A stretch of DNA of 64,000 nt from Gaeumannomyces sp. JS-464 (Eukaryota > Ascomycota > Sordariomycetes > Magnaporthales > Magnaporthaceae): positions 4,960,001-5,024,000 of the forward strand of contig NGZR01000003.1 in NCBI GenBank assembly GCA_002197995.1. Direction: 5' to 3'. A program made the position numbers and the translations under genes. Positions 23,108 to 35,131 of this stretch are shown here, one piece after another. Under the pieces are notes generated by a model that saw nothing but the letters and a program-made list of their open reading frames with translations, was not told where the DNA came from and did not search any database. Each line of letters starts with the position of its first letter. The first letter of the stretch is position 1.

Positions 23108-24432
23108 TCAAGGGTCCGCCGCAATGACCTGCTCGATGAGTTTCTGGCACTCTGCTGGATCCTCGAAGACGTGCCATGCCTCCTTGGGCACGTCTTCGAA
23201 CGCCTTCTCGAACCGCTTCGGCTCGTTCTTCGACTGGATCCCGACCGAGGCGATATCGGTGACCTTGCGGATCAGGATCAGCTTGATCCAGCCAGGGAAG
23301 TCTCGGTAACTGTGCTCTTGTCAGCACGCGGCACGCACACGCATATCTTGTCTGGGGACAAATCGCCAAATATTTGTGGATGGAACTGGTGCTTACATAT
23401 CCCCGTAGGCCTCCGGGTCGCTCTGCGTCGAGTCGCCGATGAGGATCATGCGGCGCTTGGGCAGCCACGCGTGCACCTTTGCCAGGCGCGCCACCTTGTA
23501 CTCCTCGGTGCCGAGCGTTAGGTTCGACAGCAGGCCCGAGACGCTCACCCAGCTCTGGTCGCGCAGGATCAGCTGGCCGTGGGGGAAGTACATGTCCCTG
23601 AAGGCGCTCAGGAACGGGTACAGGTTGTACGGCGACGCCGACAGGTAGAAGAAGGGCGACCCGGGCCCGAGCCGGTCGTGCACCACGCGTACAGCTCCGG
23701 CATGCCCGCCACGGGCGTGGGCTCGTCCAGGAACGTCGACCGCATGATCCCGATCGGGTCCGACGTCTGCGTGATCTTGATGGTGTCGTCCACGTCCGAC
23801 ACGACCGCCCACCCTTCGGGCTCGGCGAAGAGCGTTTCATGGTCAGGATCCCGTCGGCGCCCTGGGGCACCTGCGCCGCCGTGCCGACGACGGTGCCCGC
23901 GGGCGCGTCGGCAGGTGGCGCAGGTCGCTGCTGATCCCGTTCCGGCCCCGGGCCCAGGCGCAGGCTCAGCTGGCCCCGGTGCAGGGCGTGGACCTCGCGG
24001 CCCGCAGGATGTCCTGCAGGAAGGGCATGATGCGCTGCTCGATGATCTCGAGCCCCGCGTCGGCCTCGCCCAGCCCGATGTGGCGCGCCACGGCCTGGAC
24101 GACGTCGATGGCCGTCACCGACGGCTTCTGGTCCATGGCCGCGACGACGAACTCGGCGCGCCACCGCGTCGGGTCGTCCGGGTCCCGGAACGCTACGTTG
24201 TCCAGCAGCCACACCGAGTCCTCGTCCGTGATGGGCCGCGGCCGCGGGTTGCGCGTGCCCAGGTACGACAGCAAGTTGTCGGCGAACTTGGACGCGCCCG
24301 AGGCGCGACGCGGCGCCGTGGCGGGTCGGGCGTCGCCATGGCCAGGGGCTTCTTGGAGGATGAGGTTACGATGCTGGAGAGCGACGACTCGGCCTTCTCG
24401 AAGCCGCACTCCCTGCGTGTCTGTCTCTGCAT
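23108..24432 (-). CDS. App1-like phosphatidate phosphatase (DUF2183)
   Basis: Two exons, 24432-23397 and 23309-23108, with a GTAAGC...ACAG intron of 87 bp. The catalytic domain carries the HAD-type DxDxT motif as SDVDDTIKIT, followed by FFYLSASPYNLYPFL, ILRDQSW, and the later HAD motif MILIGDSTQSDPEAYGD. The C-terminus is hydrophilic. The yeast relative App1 is a Mg-dependent phosphatidate phosphatase at cortical actin patches; the same lipid-signalling role is inferred. The N-terminal ~150 residues form the family's less conserved domain. Four single-base gaps (near 24302, 24000, 23838 and 23688) break the frame. Restoring them gives exactly 414 codons (413 aa), and each junction then reads coherently, including TLFAEPEGWAVVSDVDDT. 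Confidence 0.82.
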
Positions 24433-24534
24433 CTCGTCGGTTATTGCCTGGCAGTGCGCTCGGGCTGTGGGTTTCCCTCCTGTGTGCCGCCATGTTGGAA
24501 GAGGACGAGGCTGCCTGAGCCGCCGGACTTGGGG

Positions 24535-24540
24535 TATATA
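24535..24540 (-). promoter_or_regulatory. Possible TATA box of the App1-like gene
   Basis: TATATA about 100 bp upstream of the chosen ATG (24432) supports that start, because longer open frames upstream would cross it. Confidence 0.3.
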
Positions 24541-27500
24541 GAGAAATGCCCTTTTCTGCACTTTTCTCCTGATCTCGTGAGCGCGCAAGCGAGCTGAGTA
24601 AACCAAGCCGGCGCTTGCAGCTGAGGCGTTGGTGGATGGATGTCAGGCGGCGAACGATTGAGCCAGCCCCGGGCGCAGCGCCCAAGTACTTTTCTGGCCG
24701 TGTATTATGATGAAGCTACAACCAAGGGGCGCAAAAATGCCTGTCGGTGACGCGGGCGTGGGATCAATCACAGGGGCAGATGCGAGTCACCGGCAGCCGA
24801 CGGCAATGGATAAGACATGCAGCAGACGAGGGTGGTGCGCGCTTTCCCGAGCACGAGGCGAGGTCACCTTAAGAAGGCACCCTCGACGAGGATCACGTCG
24901 ACAGGAGCTGGCCGCGCACACAGGGGCTGTTTCTGGATAGGTGGAGACCCGACTTGCAATGCGATCCAGTCCCCCATAGGGGCTGGTTGGCTGCCTGCGG
25001 GGAGCGCCTACATGCGGTCATACTTTGGGCATGCCTGATACAGGATGGGCTTGGCTGACGACGGTGTCCTGGTCGCGAGGCTGGCGGTTGGTGGCGCTGT
25101 GCTAGGCAAGCATAGCCGGGCAGGCGTCGGCGTGGACGAGGCGTGCTGGGGACGAGTGCGGCCGGGCAGCAGCCATAAAAAATCGCCGAGGTCTCCAAGC
25201 GTCACGCGGCGTCACCGGACTCTGGCGGCCTGCACGATCCAGCCCTCTCAGCGTGTGTGGTGGCCTCCGAACCGCCGCTATTGGGCAAACTACGGGAGCA
25301 GGGTCCACTCCAGGCACTTGGGGCCTCAAGGTTTCGTCGGTTGGCACTGCGGACGGCAGCATTTGACGCAGTCGAGTCTCAAGCGGATCGTTCAGTGCAA
25401 TGGACATATGGCGCGACACAGTTGGGCCAATATAAAGGCTGGCAACTGGATGCACTCAATAGAAGCTTCAGCTATACATTCTCTTCCAGCGAGGAAGGCC
25501 AAGAAGGCCATGCTCTTTGGGCTCGAGACTGACGTCAACGACGATGAGCGAAGCGTTGGTTCATCGCATACCGCTGGTGGCTGGGACACCTCCGAGTTTA
25601 CAGGGAAGCTTGTCGCACAGGCAATCTTTCAGACGAGAGGCGGCGCTTTGTAGCACGGATGTCGGCAAGTGGAAGTGCTCGCTGTGACACTGCCCCTCAA
25701 GTAGAATATATGCCTCAGGATTCCATTGTGGCCTGCGCTATGAGTGGTCACCTGCAACCCCAGGCCGAGCGCCCAGTCATCTGACGGCCGTTGCGGCGGG
25801 AGCCCGTGTCCGTGACATATGAGTGCGGAGAACCCGCTAACGGCAGCCGAGGGGCGGGAATGGCTTTAAAGTTTTGAGTGCCGGGTAGCCAGGGCGCATC
25901 TCCGCGATGGCGATGGAGTGCGGTTCTGAGATTGGGACCCTTTCCTCCGTATGTACTTTATAGTGCGAAGCAAAGTGCAGCAAAGAGGACGGCGCTGATC
26001 ATGGACAAGAAAGCAGGGAAGCCAGGCTTGGCGCTCTCGTGTCCCGCGAGGTGTGCAATCGCTAAAAGCTACTCTATCGATCGCCACTCGTCGCCTATGT
26101 GTGGATCCCCTTGGCGTGAAACGCGTCCGGAACGGTGGCTGCGGTTCGGGAATGATGCATATATGTACCTTTTTTTCTCTTTTCTTTTTCTTGGGCCTCG
26201 CCGGGATGGTCGCGGGACGAGGAGGGGTTGATACGACCTGGCCGTCCTCCGATCTGAAAGGGTCCGGGTAACGGCAAGACGACGACTGGATGACGAACAG
26301 GGACGGGGGTTGCAATCCCGGGCGAAACTTGGCAGGTCCTCCGTCTCACTCATGAGCCTAAAAGTGAGGTTCGGGTCGCCGGCGGCTGTGTGGCGCGGCC
26401 GGGCTGGAGCGAAGGGGATCACCTGGAAGCTGCTGAGTGGACGGGCGAGCCGCTGAGGGTGTGAGGGGGAAGCAGGTTTGCTGGGTGCACAATTACTTGG
26501 ATCTCCTGCAGTCGGCATGGATGCCAATGCCAGGGACCAGGCAAAGAGGCTTACGGCGACCAAGATACGAGCACTGTAGCCGCGCGACAACGTGGACGAG
26601 CAAATGGGTCTTTGAGTTCGAGATCTTGACACCGCGACAGTCCCTCTTTTATTGAGGCTGTGCTCGCTGCATGCGCCGGAGGTCAAGCAAGACACAAGGG
26701 AGTTGCGCCCAGACTGGACGGCCGTGGCGGTCTGATTGGAGAGGCCCGTTTGAGGCTGAAACCCTGTCGTCAGACAAAGGCAAAACGGGATCCGGGCTAT
26801 TTAGTCGATTACCATATCCACTGCTGCCGTCACTCAGCCTGAAGACTAGTGCCTCCTTGCCTCGATTGGGTGCGAAATCTCGAGATGCTCGGTGAGCTGT
26901 GCAGCAACTGCCTGGGAGGGACTGGGTGTGTTTGGTGTTATGCTGCGCTTTTCCTTTGGTTCCTGGGCCGTTCCTGACGATCCTGTCACAGTAAGAAGTC
27001 CGCACGATTGAGCTCCACCCATGAATCTGATGGGAGCACGAGTGCCGTGTTTACTGTGATCGCGCCCTTGTGCAGCGTGTGGATTGCCTCTACTGACTGT
27101 CTCTGCCCTTCTTCAACCGCAGACAGATGCAGATCAATGCGCTGTGTCTAAATTAGGCGTTCTCTTTTTGCTTCCCGTGCCCTCGCATTCTCCAGGAGAA
27201 AGATTTCCCGTCTGGTTTTTTTTAGGCTAATAATCCCGGACCGGCCTCTCGTTTATGTGGTGTGCTGCATCGAGAGTTCATTTGCTGACGCATGCGCTAG
27301 GCCAAAAGGCGTGGCGCCGCCAGATGCGTCCCGAATTCGCCAACCGTTCGAACCGGTGGATTCTCCGTTGAGTGGTGCTCGCTACTGGGCAATAAGTTTA
27401 ATCCACCGCACGGCCAAGGAAGAAGGCGGATGCTGGGCCAGAAATGCCTGTGTCGCCGGATTCCCCTGGTCGGACCCATCCATTGGCCTGGGTCGTCTTG

Positions 27501-29605
27501 GGGCAGGTGTTGCGCGACAGAATTCGAGCGCGCTTGCTGGGCAACATCTCGGGAATTTTGCTGGCCAAAGGTCTGTCCTCGACCAGCCATCTACCATCCA
27601 GCACACCAGCCACCAACTCGACCGGGGGCTCTTATCCACCAGTCTTGCTTCCGCTCGTGCTAGGGGCCGCCAACTCGAGCACAAACAGCACCGTGTGGTA
27701 GTAAGCGTACTCGGGGGCGCCCGCAATAGGTGGCCAAAAGACTGGACGTCTGCATGTCTGTGGTTGGCGTACACACATAGCCGACATCATTCGTGCTGCA
27801 ACAAAGGGACATCTACCGCACGGCTGTACATATAAATCTTTGAACAGCCTCTTGTGGTGGGCGGTGATGCTGTTCCATTTCTCCTGCTTCTGATCTTCCC
27901 CCCCCCCCCGGATTTCTTCCCAGCCATCCACCCTGTCCCCCGCCTTGTTGAAATATTGAATTCATCCTGGCAGTCTGCATTCCGATATTGGAGCCACATC
28001 CACATCCTGCCTCGCCAGACCTGTGGCCGCTAGCGTGACCCCATACTGCACAGGCGATACCACCTTCCAGCCCGCGTCGAGATCCACAACGCCAACCCGG
28101 GTTCGTTAAATTACAACCTGCCTTTCCCGAGAATCCTATCCTGATCGGCCAACCCGGCGGCAGAAAAGCACGCCACCATCGCCCCGACACGCAGCGGCGC
28201 AACCCCTAACAGTGCTCCTGAGACTTCTGCACCTGTCGCTGTGCTGCACTGTACTGCATCGGCCGAAGCGGGAAGCTCTCCGCGCCCGAATATTTGGTGC
28301 AATATCGTCAGTGCGCTGCCTGATACGCCGAGCGTCGGCTGAGCGAGTGTCGGTTCTACCCCACCGCCGCCCTTCACCTCCCACCTGCCTGTTTTTACCC
28401 CTGGGCGGCGTGTGCATTGTGCGCATCGTGCATCTCTAGGACCAGGTGTGTGTGCCTGCACACCACACCTGCACCGCTGAAGAGCGGGGACCCCTTGTTT
28501 TCCCGCACCAAAGATAAGACCTGCCAAGGACCGGCCACTCCTCCACCAACCGCCGCCATTGGCCGTTTGAGGCCGGCCGACCTGGAGCCAGTAACCGCTG
28601 TTCGCCCCCTGCCCAGCGTGCCCAGTACCGGACGAGAAGGAGAGCATCCGTCGAGGGACCGAGCCAGGGTCAAGCAGAGGGTCGGTGGGCCGCACATTTC
28701 GAACCAGGAACCCAGGAGGGCGGACGGTGAAAGAGAAGAAGGGGAAGAAAAAAACGGTAGCCAAGACCAAAGAAAACGCCCAAGTGCACGGCAACAAGGG
28801 CCAAGCTTTCTGTGGAAGTTCCTGGCCGTCCCATCTTCTCGAAAATCGGTATTCCAATCCCATCCTGCTGAATAGCATCCCGCTCCACACTCAACCCCCT
28901 GAGCCGTGTGTCCTAGTCTCCTCAACCTTGCAGGGAGCCCTGAACCTGCCTGGCCAGCAAAAGCCCAGATACGCACCGGTTGAGGCCGCAAGCCACTCTC
29001 AACACCTATTTTTGACTCGCTCCGAGAGGCAGACCCCGTCCATTGACGCACCCACTTTTTGTCGCCACATTCGTCCTTGCCTTTCCGTGCTGCGAGCGCC
29101 GGGGGAAAGAGCGACCCCTGCTCCCCATCCACACTACAAGCTTCCCTCTCTTTATCCACCGGCCTGTCTGCCCTTTATTCGGCTACGTCTCGTTCCTGCC
29201 CCGTGCCTCTTTCTCTGGTGTTTAAAGGAAGGACATTGGCTTTTGTTCTCTTTCTAGTCAGGTGCTGCTTTGCTTTTGCTCCCGCACACAGCTCCCCTGT
29301 ATTGCTCTCCACCAGGACTCAGTCATCTCAGCTGCCCGGCGCACGTCGATTCACGACCTGGAGACGTGAGGCGCCTGCAAGAGTCGCAGAGACGACCTCG
29401 CACCTTGGAACCGACCATACCCAGGACGCTGGACCCAATTGACCCTCGTCAGTCACCCTAAGCACGACGCCGACTCGACTCTCGTCGCACACCTAAAAAG
29501 CAGCCGCCCCTCGTTTGAAGCTGCCTGGCTGCTCTCTTCAGGCCACACGAGACGCAACGGGAATACAACCAACCATAGCCACGCCCCCCTCGGAAATCAG
29601 CTAGG
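24541..29605. other. Long intergenic region
   Basis: Five kilobases without a gene I can support. Open stretches exist on both strands but show no domain, no consistent codon pattern and no splice-joined continuation. The last 1.7 kb before 29606 is C/T-rich on the plus strand, with many short pyrimidine tracts, and is probably promoter and long 5' leader of the BAR gene. A C10 run sits at 27900-27909. Confidence 0.4.
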
Positions 29606-31244
29606 ATGAATATCCAAGAAGTTCGACCGTGCCTTCCAATGGGCTGGCGAGAAGATGGGCAGCGAGGCCAAGACGAGCGTGACGGACGATTTCAAGATGC
29701 TCGAGTTGGAGATGGCTTTGAGGTTTGACGGTATGTGGCATGCACGGCTGACAGCCCCACAGGGAACGAATAACAGATCACTAACACGGGCTTCCCAAAC
29801 AGGCATGGACCGTCTGCAGAAGTCGATGAACGCATATGTTAAGTGGCTCGGCCGTCGCAACGAGACTTTCGAAGACAAGGAGAAGGGTCTGCCTGGGGCA
29901 TACCTCGGGCGGACCATGGTCAGCCACGGCGAGGACTTTGAGTCGGACTCAGAGTTTGGCAACTGCCTCATTGGTATGTACCTCGCTGCCCTTCCTGCTC
30001 TGGTTTTTCTTTACAAACTGACATGTACCCTACTGCACAGCCATGGGACGCGCCAACGAGACAATTGCCGGCATCCAGGACCAATTCGTCGCCGATGCCA
30101 CAACCATCTGGCTTGAGTCGCTCGATAGGAGCCTGGCTATGATGAAAGATTACCAGGTATGTGCACTTCGAATTGTGGCACCACATAGCACCCAGGTGAG
30201 ACGACCGATCTGACCTTTTTGTCCCATGAAACAGAATGCGAGGAAGAAGCTGGAGAGCCGCCGGCTCGCACTCGATGCGAGCATGACGAAGATGCAGAAG
30301 GCGCGGCGCGACGACTTCCGCGTTGAAGAGGAGGTCAGGACGGCCAAGGCCAAGTACGAGGAGACGTCTGAGGATGTGGGCCGGCGCATGCAGGACATCA
30401 AGGATGCCGAGGCCGACTCGGTGCGCGACCTGACCTCGTTCCTGGATGCCGAGCTCGAGTTTCACGAGCGCTGTGCCGAGGAGCTCCGTAGGACCCGTGG
30501 GATGTGGGCCGCCAGCAACGTTGGTTCCTCGCCCGTCCGCGGCGGGTATCACAACAATCAGGGTCACGGCTCTAGTGCTGTCGCCTACCCTTCTGAGCGC
30601 CGGGCCCCGGTTAGAAGCCGCTCCAACACGCTCCAGTCCCTCACCGAGCGGCTTTCGCGCACAAACACGAACGGCAGCAACGGCAAGGGTGACAACAGTC
30701 ACTCGTACGACGATCACGAGCCCGCGCCGCCAGTGCGTATGCCAATCCGATCCAATGCGCACGCTGGCGGGGTCAACTCGACCGTGCCTGACATGCCCAT
30801 GCGCCCATCGCTGGCGCGCTCCAACACGTTCCAGTCGGGCGTCTCAGTCGAGCGAACACCCCTGCGGTCAGGAGCTAGCACCCCGGGCGGCTACAGCGGC
30901 GCTACCAGCAACAGCAGGCGGGATCGTCGTCGCCCATGGCCATTTCCACCAACGTTGGTGCGTTGCGGGGGCAGCTGCGTCCCGTGAGCCGCATTGTGAC
31001 GCGCCCGGACGATAACAGCAACGTCTTCGCCGACCGTTACGACGACGACACTTCCAGTAGCAACGGCAGCCCGGAGTGGAGTGCCGGGACGGGCGGCGAG
31101 CGAAGCGCCTCGCCCGCGACGAGCTACGGCAGCGTCAGCAGAAGCGCTAGTACGCTCGGCCGCAAAGCACCGCCGCCCCCGCCGCCCAGCCGGTCCAAGA
31201 AGCCTCCCCCGCCCATCCCGGCGAAGCGTGAGGTGATGTATTAG
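29606..31244 (+). CDS. N-BAR domain protein with proline-rich tail
   Basis: Exons 29606-29730, 29803-29973, 30041-30156 and 30235-31244, joined by GTATGT...CAG introns. The BAR region covers roughly residues 1-240: FDRAFQWAGEKMG, an amphipathic helix, then long charged coiled-coil helices such as KKLESRRLALDASMTKMQKA and a helix ending FLDAELEFHERC. BAR dimers sense and bend membranes, as endophilins do in endocytosis. The Ser/Pro-rich tail ends in PPPPPPSRSKKPPPPIPAKR, a likely ligand for SH3 proteins; no SH3 domain is present in the protein itself. Frame breaks occur at 29614-29616 (two bases missing or one extra, after MNI) and near 30905 (one missing). With 2+1 bases restored the total is 475 codons. 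The family is conserved in Pezizomycotina. Confidence 0.85.
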
Positions 31245-31378
31245 ACACCCTCCATGTGTCTAGTTCAGCGGTCATCTAATGATGAGGCGCGCTTGCAATG
31301 CCGCCACTCACCTTGGAAGGTGCTTAATCTGCGCCGCGCACATATCTACCTACTCTTAATCATCCCATAGATTGGGCG

Positions 31379-31418
<40 letters not shown>

Positions 31419-32296
31419 GCGCAATCACTATCACGACACCATCTGTACCTCTCAGTGACTTTTGGCTTTTCTCACCTTATTTCTTGGAACGGGCACAAAT
31501 CCTATAAATACGGGGGATCTACATCAGGCAGGCAAAACATTTCTCATCTGTCAACTGTTCCGACACGCAGGAACAGGACAGATTCAAGCAACTTTTTGTT
31601 GGGGACAACGGCGCATAGATAGGCGGGGTTCAATCTTTGACCTGAAGGCGGGCTGGGCTACATACCTGCATGGACTGGATTCATGACTTGCACACCCACA
31701 CCCGCCGTTCTAATATTTCATTTACTTGCTGGGTTGTTTTCGTTTTGGGAACCCCAGTCATCAGCGGGAAACGTGTGTCATGAATCGATAACCCGATTAT
31801 ATGATATTATTTGTCGACTTCCATGTCGTGGTGCGTTGAGCGAGACTTGGGCATGGCATGATGGATCCATAAATGCTCAATCGTCGATGGCACATGGCTA
31901 ACCCGCCGTAGAAGTGTTGGGGCTAGGGAAAGCACAGCAGCGGGCGGGGCTACCTAAACGGGTTGAAATTAGCGTGGTCCCGCTGCTTAGAGTGCCCAGG
32001 TTCATGGTCGCCATTCACGGCGTCACGCACATCCCCACAGGTGAGGCATCGCTCATTCAATTGTGCTCGGTGGGACGGCGGCTTTTGTATTCCACTGAAG
32101 GGCGCAATGCTCAGCTTCAGAAAGCAGCCGATGGATTGGCCGTACCGCGCGATTTGAGGCGGGTGTGGCTTGCCACCATCCACCAGCCACACAATCCAGC
32201 CCACCTCAAGTTCCGACCGCCAACGCTCCGCCAGCCTCCAGACCCTACCGGCTGAAGTCGCTCAGAGCGCGGCACTAGGCCGCCCGACACCCCACG
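31245..32296. other. Intergenic
   Basis: Apart from the T37 tract, about 1 kb serving as 3' region of the BAR gene and promoter of the cyclin gene on the same strand. No other feature seen. Confidence 0.5.
31381..31417. repeat. T37 homopolymer
   Basis: An uninterrupted run of 37 T's about 140 bp downstream of the BAR gene. On the minus strand it is A37. It may be a genuine poly(dA:dT) nucleosome-depleted tract or a retrogene-type A tail; I see no retroelement body attached. Confidence 0.95.
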
Positions 32297-33679
32297 ATGG
32301 CGACCGAGGATGCGCACTACCGGCAGAGTACGCAGTACCGGCTGTGGTCCTTCTCGCCCGGCCAGCTCGCGAGCCTGCGCTCGCAGACCAACGAGCTCGC
32401 CGTCGCGAGCAATCTCGTCCCGCCTGGCGGCCCGCAACAGCAGCGCCAACAGCGACTCGGGCACCGGCTCGGCCACGCCCGCGCCGCTCCCCGACTTCCT
32501 GACCCCCGCCGACGAGCACCAGCTGGTGACCTTCTACACGGTGCAGCTGCTCAAGGCCGCCAGCTTCTGCGACCTGCAGACCGACGCGCGCGCCAGCGCC
32601 GCCGTCTTCCTCAAGCGCTTCTACGTCACCAACAGCATCATGACCTACCCCCCTTCCACCATGATCAAGACGGCGCTCTTCTTCGGCGCAAAGGCCGAAG
32701 GGTTCTACCTGCGCGTCGGCAAGATCGCCGACAAGATCAAGGGCACCACCCCGGAGGAGATCCTGGCGGGCGAGTTCCTGCTCTGCGAGGGCATCCGCTT
32801 CGCCTTTGACGTCCGCCACCCCTTCCGCGGCCTCGAGGGCGCCGTCATGGAGCTCCGCCGCCACGACGATCTCGACGACGCGCGCATCAGCGACGCCCAC
32901 CGCCGCGCCCGCGCCATCCTCAAGTTCAGCCCTCTCGTCACCGACGCCTACTTCCACTACACGCCCAGCCAGATCATGATGGCGGCTCTGTCCATCGCCG
33001 ACCACGGCCTGCTCGAGCGCCTGATACAGGAGACCTTCAAGCGCGGCGGGGGCGGTGTCGCTGCCGCCTCGGCCACCGCCAGCAGCACTGCCACGCCGCT
33101 CGCCGAGGACGGCGCCGCTACCCCCGCTGAGGGCGTGACGCTGCCCAACAAGGCGGCTAGGAGCGGCAGGGCCAAGAAGAGCGAGCTGGAGAGGGAGCGG
33201 ATATTCGGCGCCGAGATTCGCGAGAAGGTCCTGGCCAGCATCGCGGCCTGCCGCAAGATGCTGGAGACGGAGCCGCCCGAGAGGGAGGACGAATATTATG
33301 GCACAGTAAGTGAAATATTGCCCACCATCGGCCAAGAGCCTCTCCCACTCTCACTCTCTGCCCTTGTTCTAACGACAGCGCATGCTATCTACAGCCACAC
33401 GAGGCCGCCCTGTTCAAGCCCCTATCCCGGAAGCTAAAAAAGTGCCGGGACCCGGACCGGTCGGACCTGGTGGCGTTGCAAAAGGCGCGGCGCGAGAGGG
33501 CGCTCAACAGCATCGACAGCGACGACGAGGGCCCCAGCGCCCGGGCCGGCGGCAAGAAGGCCACGGCCGAGGACGACGGCGCCGTGTTTGGCGGGGCCAT
33601 GCTCGCCGCCTCGGGCGATTCCAGTCGGGACCCCAAGCGGCGCAAGGTCAGCAACGACCCGTTCGGGCCGCCGTTATGA
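32297..33679 (+). CDS. CCL1: Cyclin H-type subunit of TFIIH / CDK-activating kinase
   Basis: Exons 32297-33305 and 33395-33679 (intron GTAAGT...ACAG). The N-terminus MATEDAHYRQSTQYRLWSFS matches the cyclin H opening. The first cyclin box includes LPDFLTPADEHQLVTFYTVQ, then FLKRFYVTNSIMTYPP and TALFFGAKAEGFYLRV. The second includes ISDAHRRARAILKFSPLVTD and YTPSQIMMAALSIADH. The C-terminus has Lys/Arg clusters suited to nuclear entry. Cyclin H pairs with the CDK7/Kin28 kinase in TFIIH, phosphorylating RNA polymerase II and activating cell-cycle CDKs. Residues about 43-55 are in a frame offset equivalent to two missing bases (between about 32405 and 32440). With these the total is 432 codons (431 aa), a normal fungal length. 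Confidence 0.83.
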
Positions 33680-34623
33680 GGGGAGCCAGGGTTCAATTGA
33701 TTACAAAATGGAGCGCCGGCGACGGTCATTTCGCATCCCTTGTTTGGGCCCCGCCGCCCGAGCAGAGGCCCTGTTTGTTGCCCACATGATGCTCGAGCAA
33801 AGGCTCGGCCTGTCCTCTGCTCCTAGCCACCAAGTATCATGACCAGGCTGGAGCCGTCAGTCACCGTGGTCGGCGGGATCAATGTCCCGAATGGCTCCGC
33901 GGGCATCGTCCCCCAAGCGGCAAACCTTTTGCCTGTCCGACCTGCCTACCCGATACTGAAAACACCATGAAAAGGCTGCATTAGTAGGTTGAAGTGCATA
34001 TACATGGTGTCGTCTTGCTGCAAAATTATCAGGAAGCAAAAGTGCGGATGACGCCCAAGTTGCATCACGCCAATTGAGCCAGCACGCTAGTACATGCAAG
34101 GTACGGCCGGCTAGGTAAGTCTCGCTAGCGGGCGCATGAAGGGGGGTACGGATTTATGAGGATTCAAGACAAAATCCCTTGTTCTTCATTTATTCTAGGC
34201 AATGCAACGACAGGGCGCAATAGACTTGGAATCGAAAACACTTCCTACAGATGGTAGCCCCCAAACGTCCCTCCAGCCTGGTTGAGCGTGGAGCGGTACC
34301 CTGCAGGACGTTACCTCTCCCACCACAGAGTAACTTCTACAGACAGCTGGGCCGCCTGGTCCCTCGCCACGAACGCAAAACAAACCTAGAGCTCCTCGGA
34401 TTATGGCTTCTTGTAAACGAGAGCCCAAGGTCGCGGTTCCACTGACGACGACGTAGCATGTTCTAAAATTCTGGATTCATCAGCAGGTGCGAAATTATTA
34501 CAAAGAGGAGAAATCAGCAGGGAAATAAATACTTCATCAAAACAGACAAAGAAGAAATAATCTTGTCACAAGATACCATTGCTAAAATGCTGTGCTCGGC
34601 ATGGCTGACAGAGTGAAACCCCC
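33680..34623. other. Intergenic
   Basis: About 0.9 kb downstream of cyclin H. No gene, RNA or repeat recognised. Confidence 0.5.
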
Positions 34624-35116
34624 TCAATACTCACTAATCTTTCGCTTCTTGGCAGAGTGCTCCCCGTCATTTCCCTCGTCGAACAGTCTCTCCCCGTGGT
34701 TCTTCAAAGATGGTGGGGTCTGCGCTGTGGCATCGCCCATGGAGGGTTGCCAAGCCCCGCCGCCGCCAACAATGTCCCCCGGTGGTCCTCGACCGCTCAG
34801 ACGCTTCTTGTTGCCCTGGGGCCTGGATAACTGGCTATTGCCGGGGAGCTGCGGGCACGGCGACAGCGGTAACGGGCACGGTTGAGGGGCCGCCAAAACT
34901 CCGAGTCCACAGACGACCCTGGGGCGCCACGATTGGCGTGTCCAGCGGCCAGGAGCCAGTATAAGCGGGGGCTAGATTTGCGGTGGCGACGCATAGCCGG
35001 GGCCGTCGGCGGGGACCGTGACTCGGGGGGTGTGGTCGGTCGCCGGAGCTGCGTGGGCGCCGCCAGGACGGCAACTGCGCTGGAGGTGGAGACGGAGGCG
35101 GAGGCGGAGGGGCCAT
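34624..35116 (-). CDS. Proline-rich, NLS-bearing reading frame of uncertain status
   Basis: Immediately downstream of the E2 stop on the same strand, a frame starting MAPPPPPPSPPPAQLP continues, across one apparent frame change near 34840, into GNKKRLSGRGPPG and ends DGEHSAKKRKISEY. A GTGAGT donor-like site overlaps the end. It could be a separate small nuclear protein, an alternative E2 tail, or 3' untranslated sequence. The composition is coding-like, but I recognise no family. Confidence 0.2.
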
Positions 35117-35131
35117 GGGTGGCGTTCTTTC

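Noticed and set aside
26069..26695. Minus-strand frame with a hydrophobic segment suggesting a small secreted protein.
   Set aside because: The hydrophobic segment is not at the N-terminus, no conserved cysteines follow, and the C-terminal half is arginine-rich translation of non-coding DNA.
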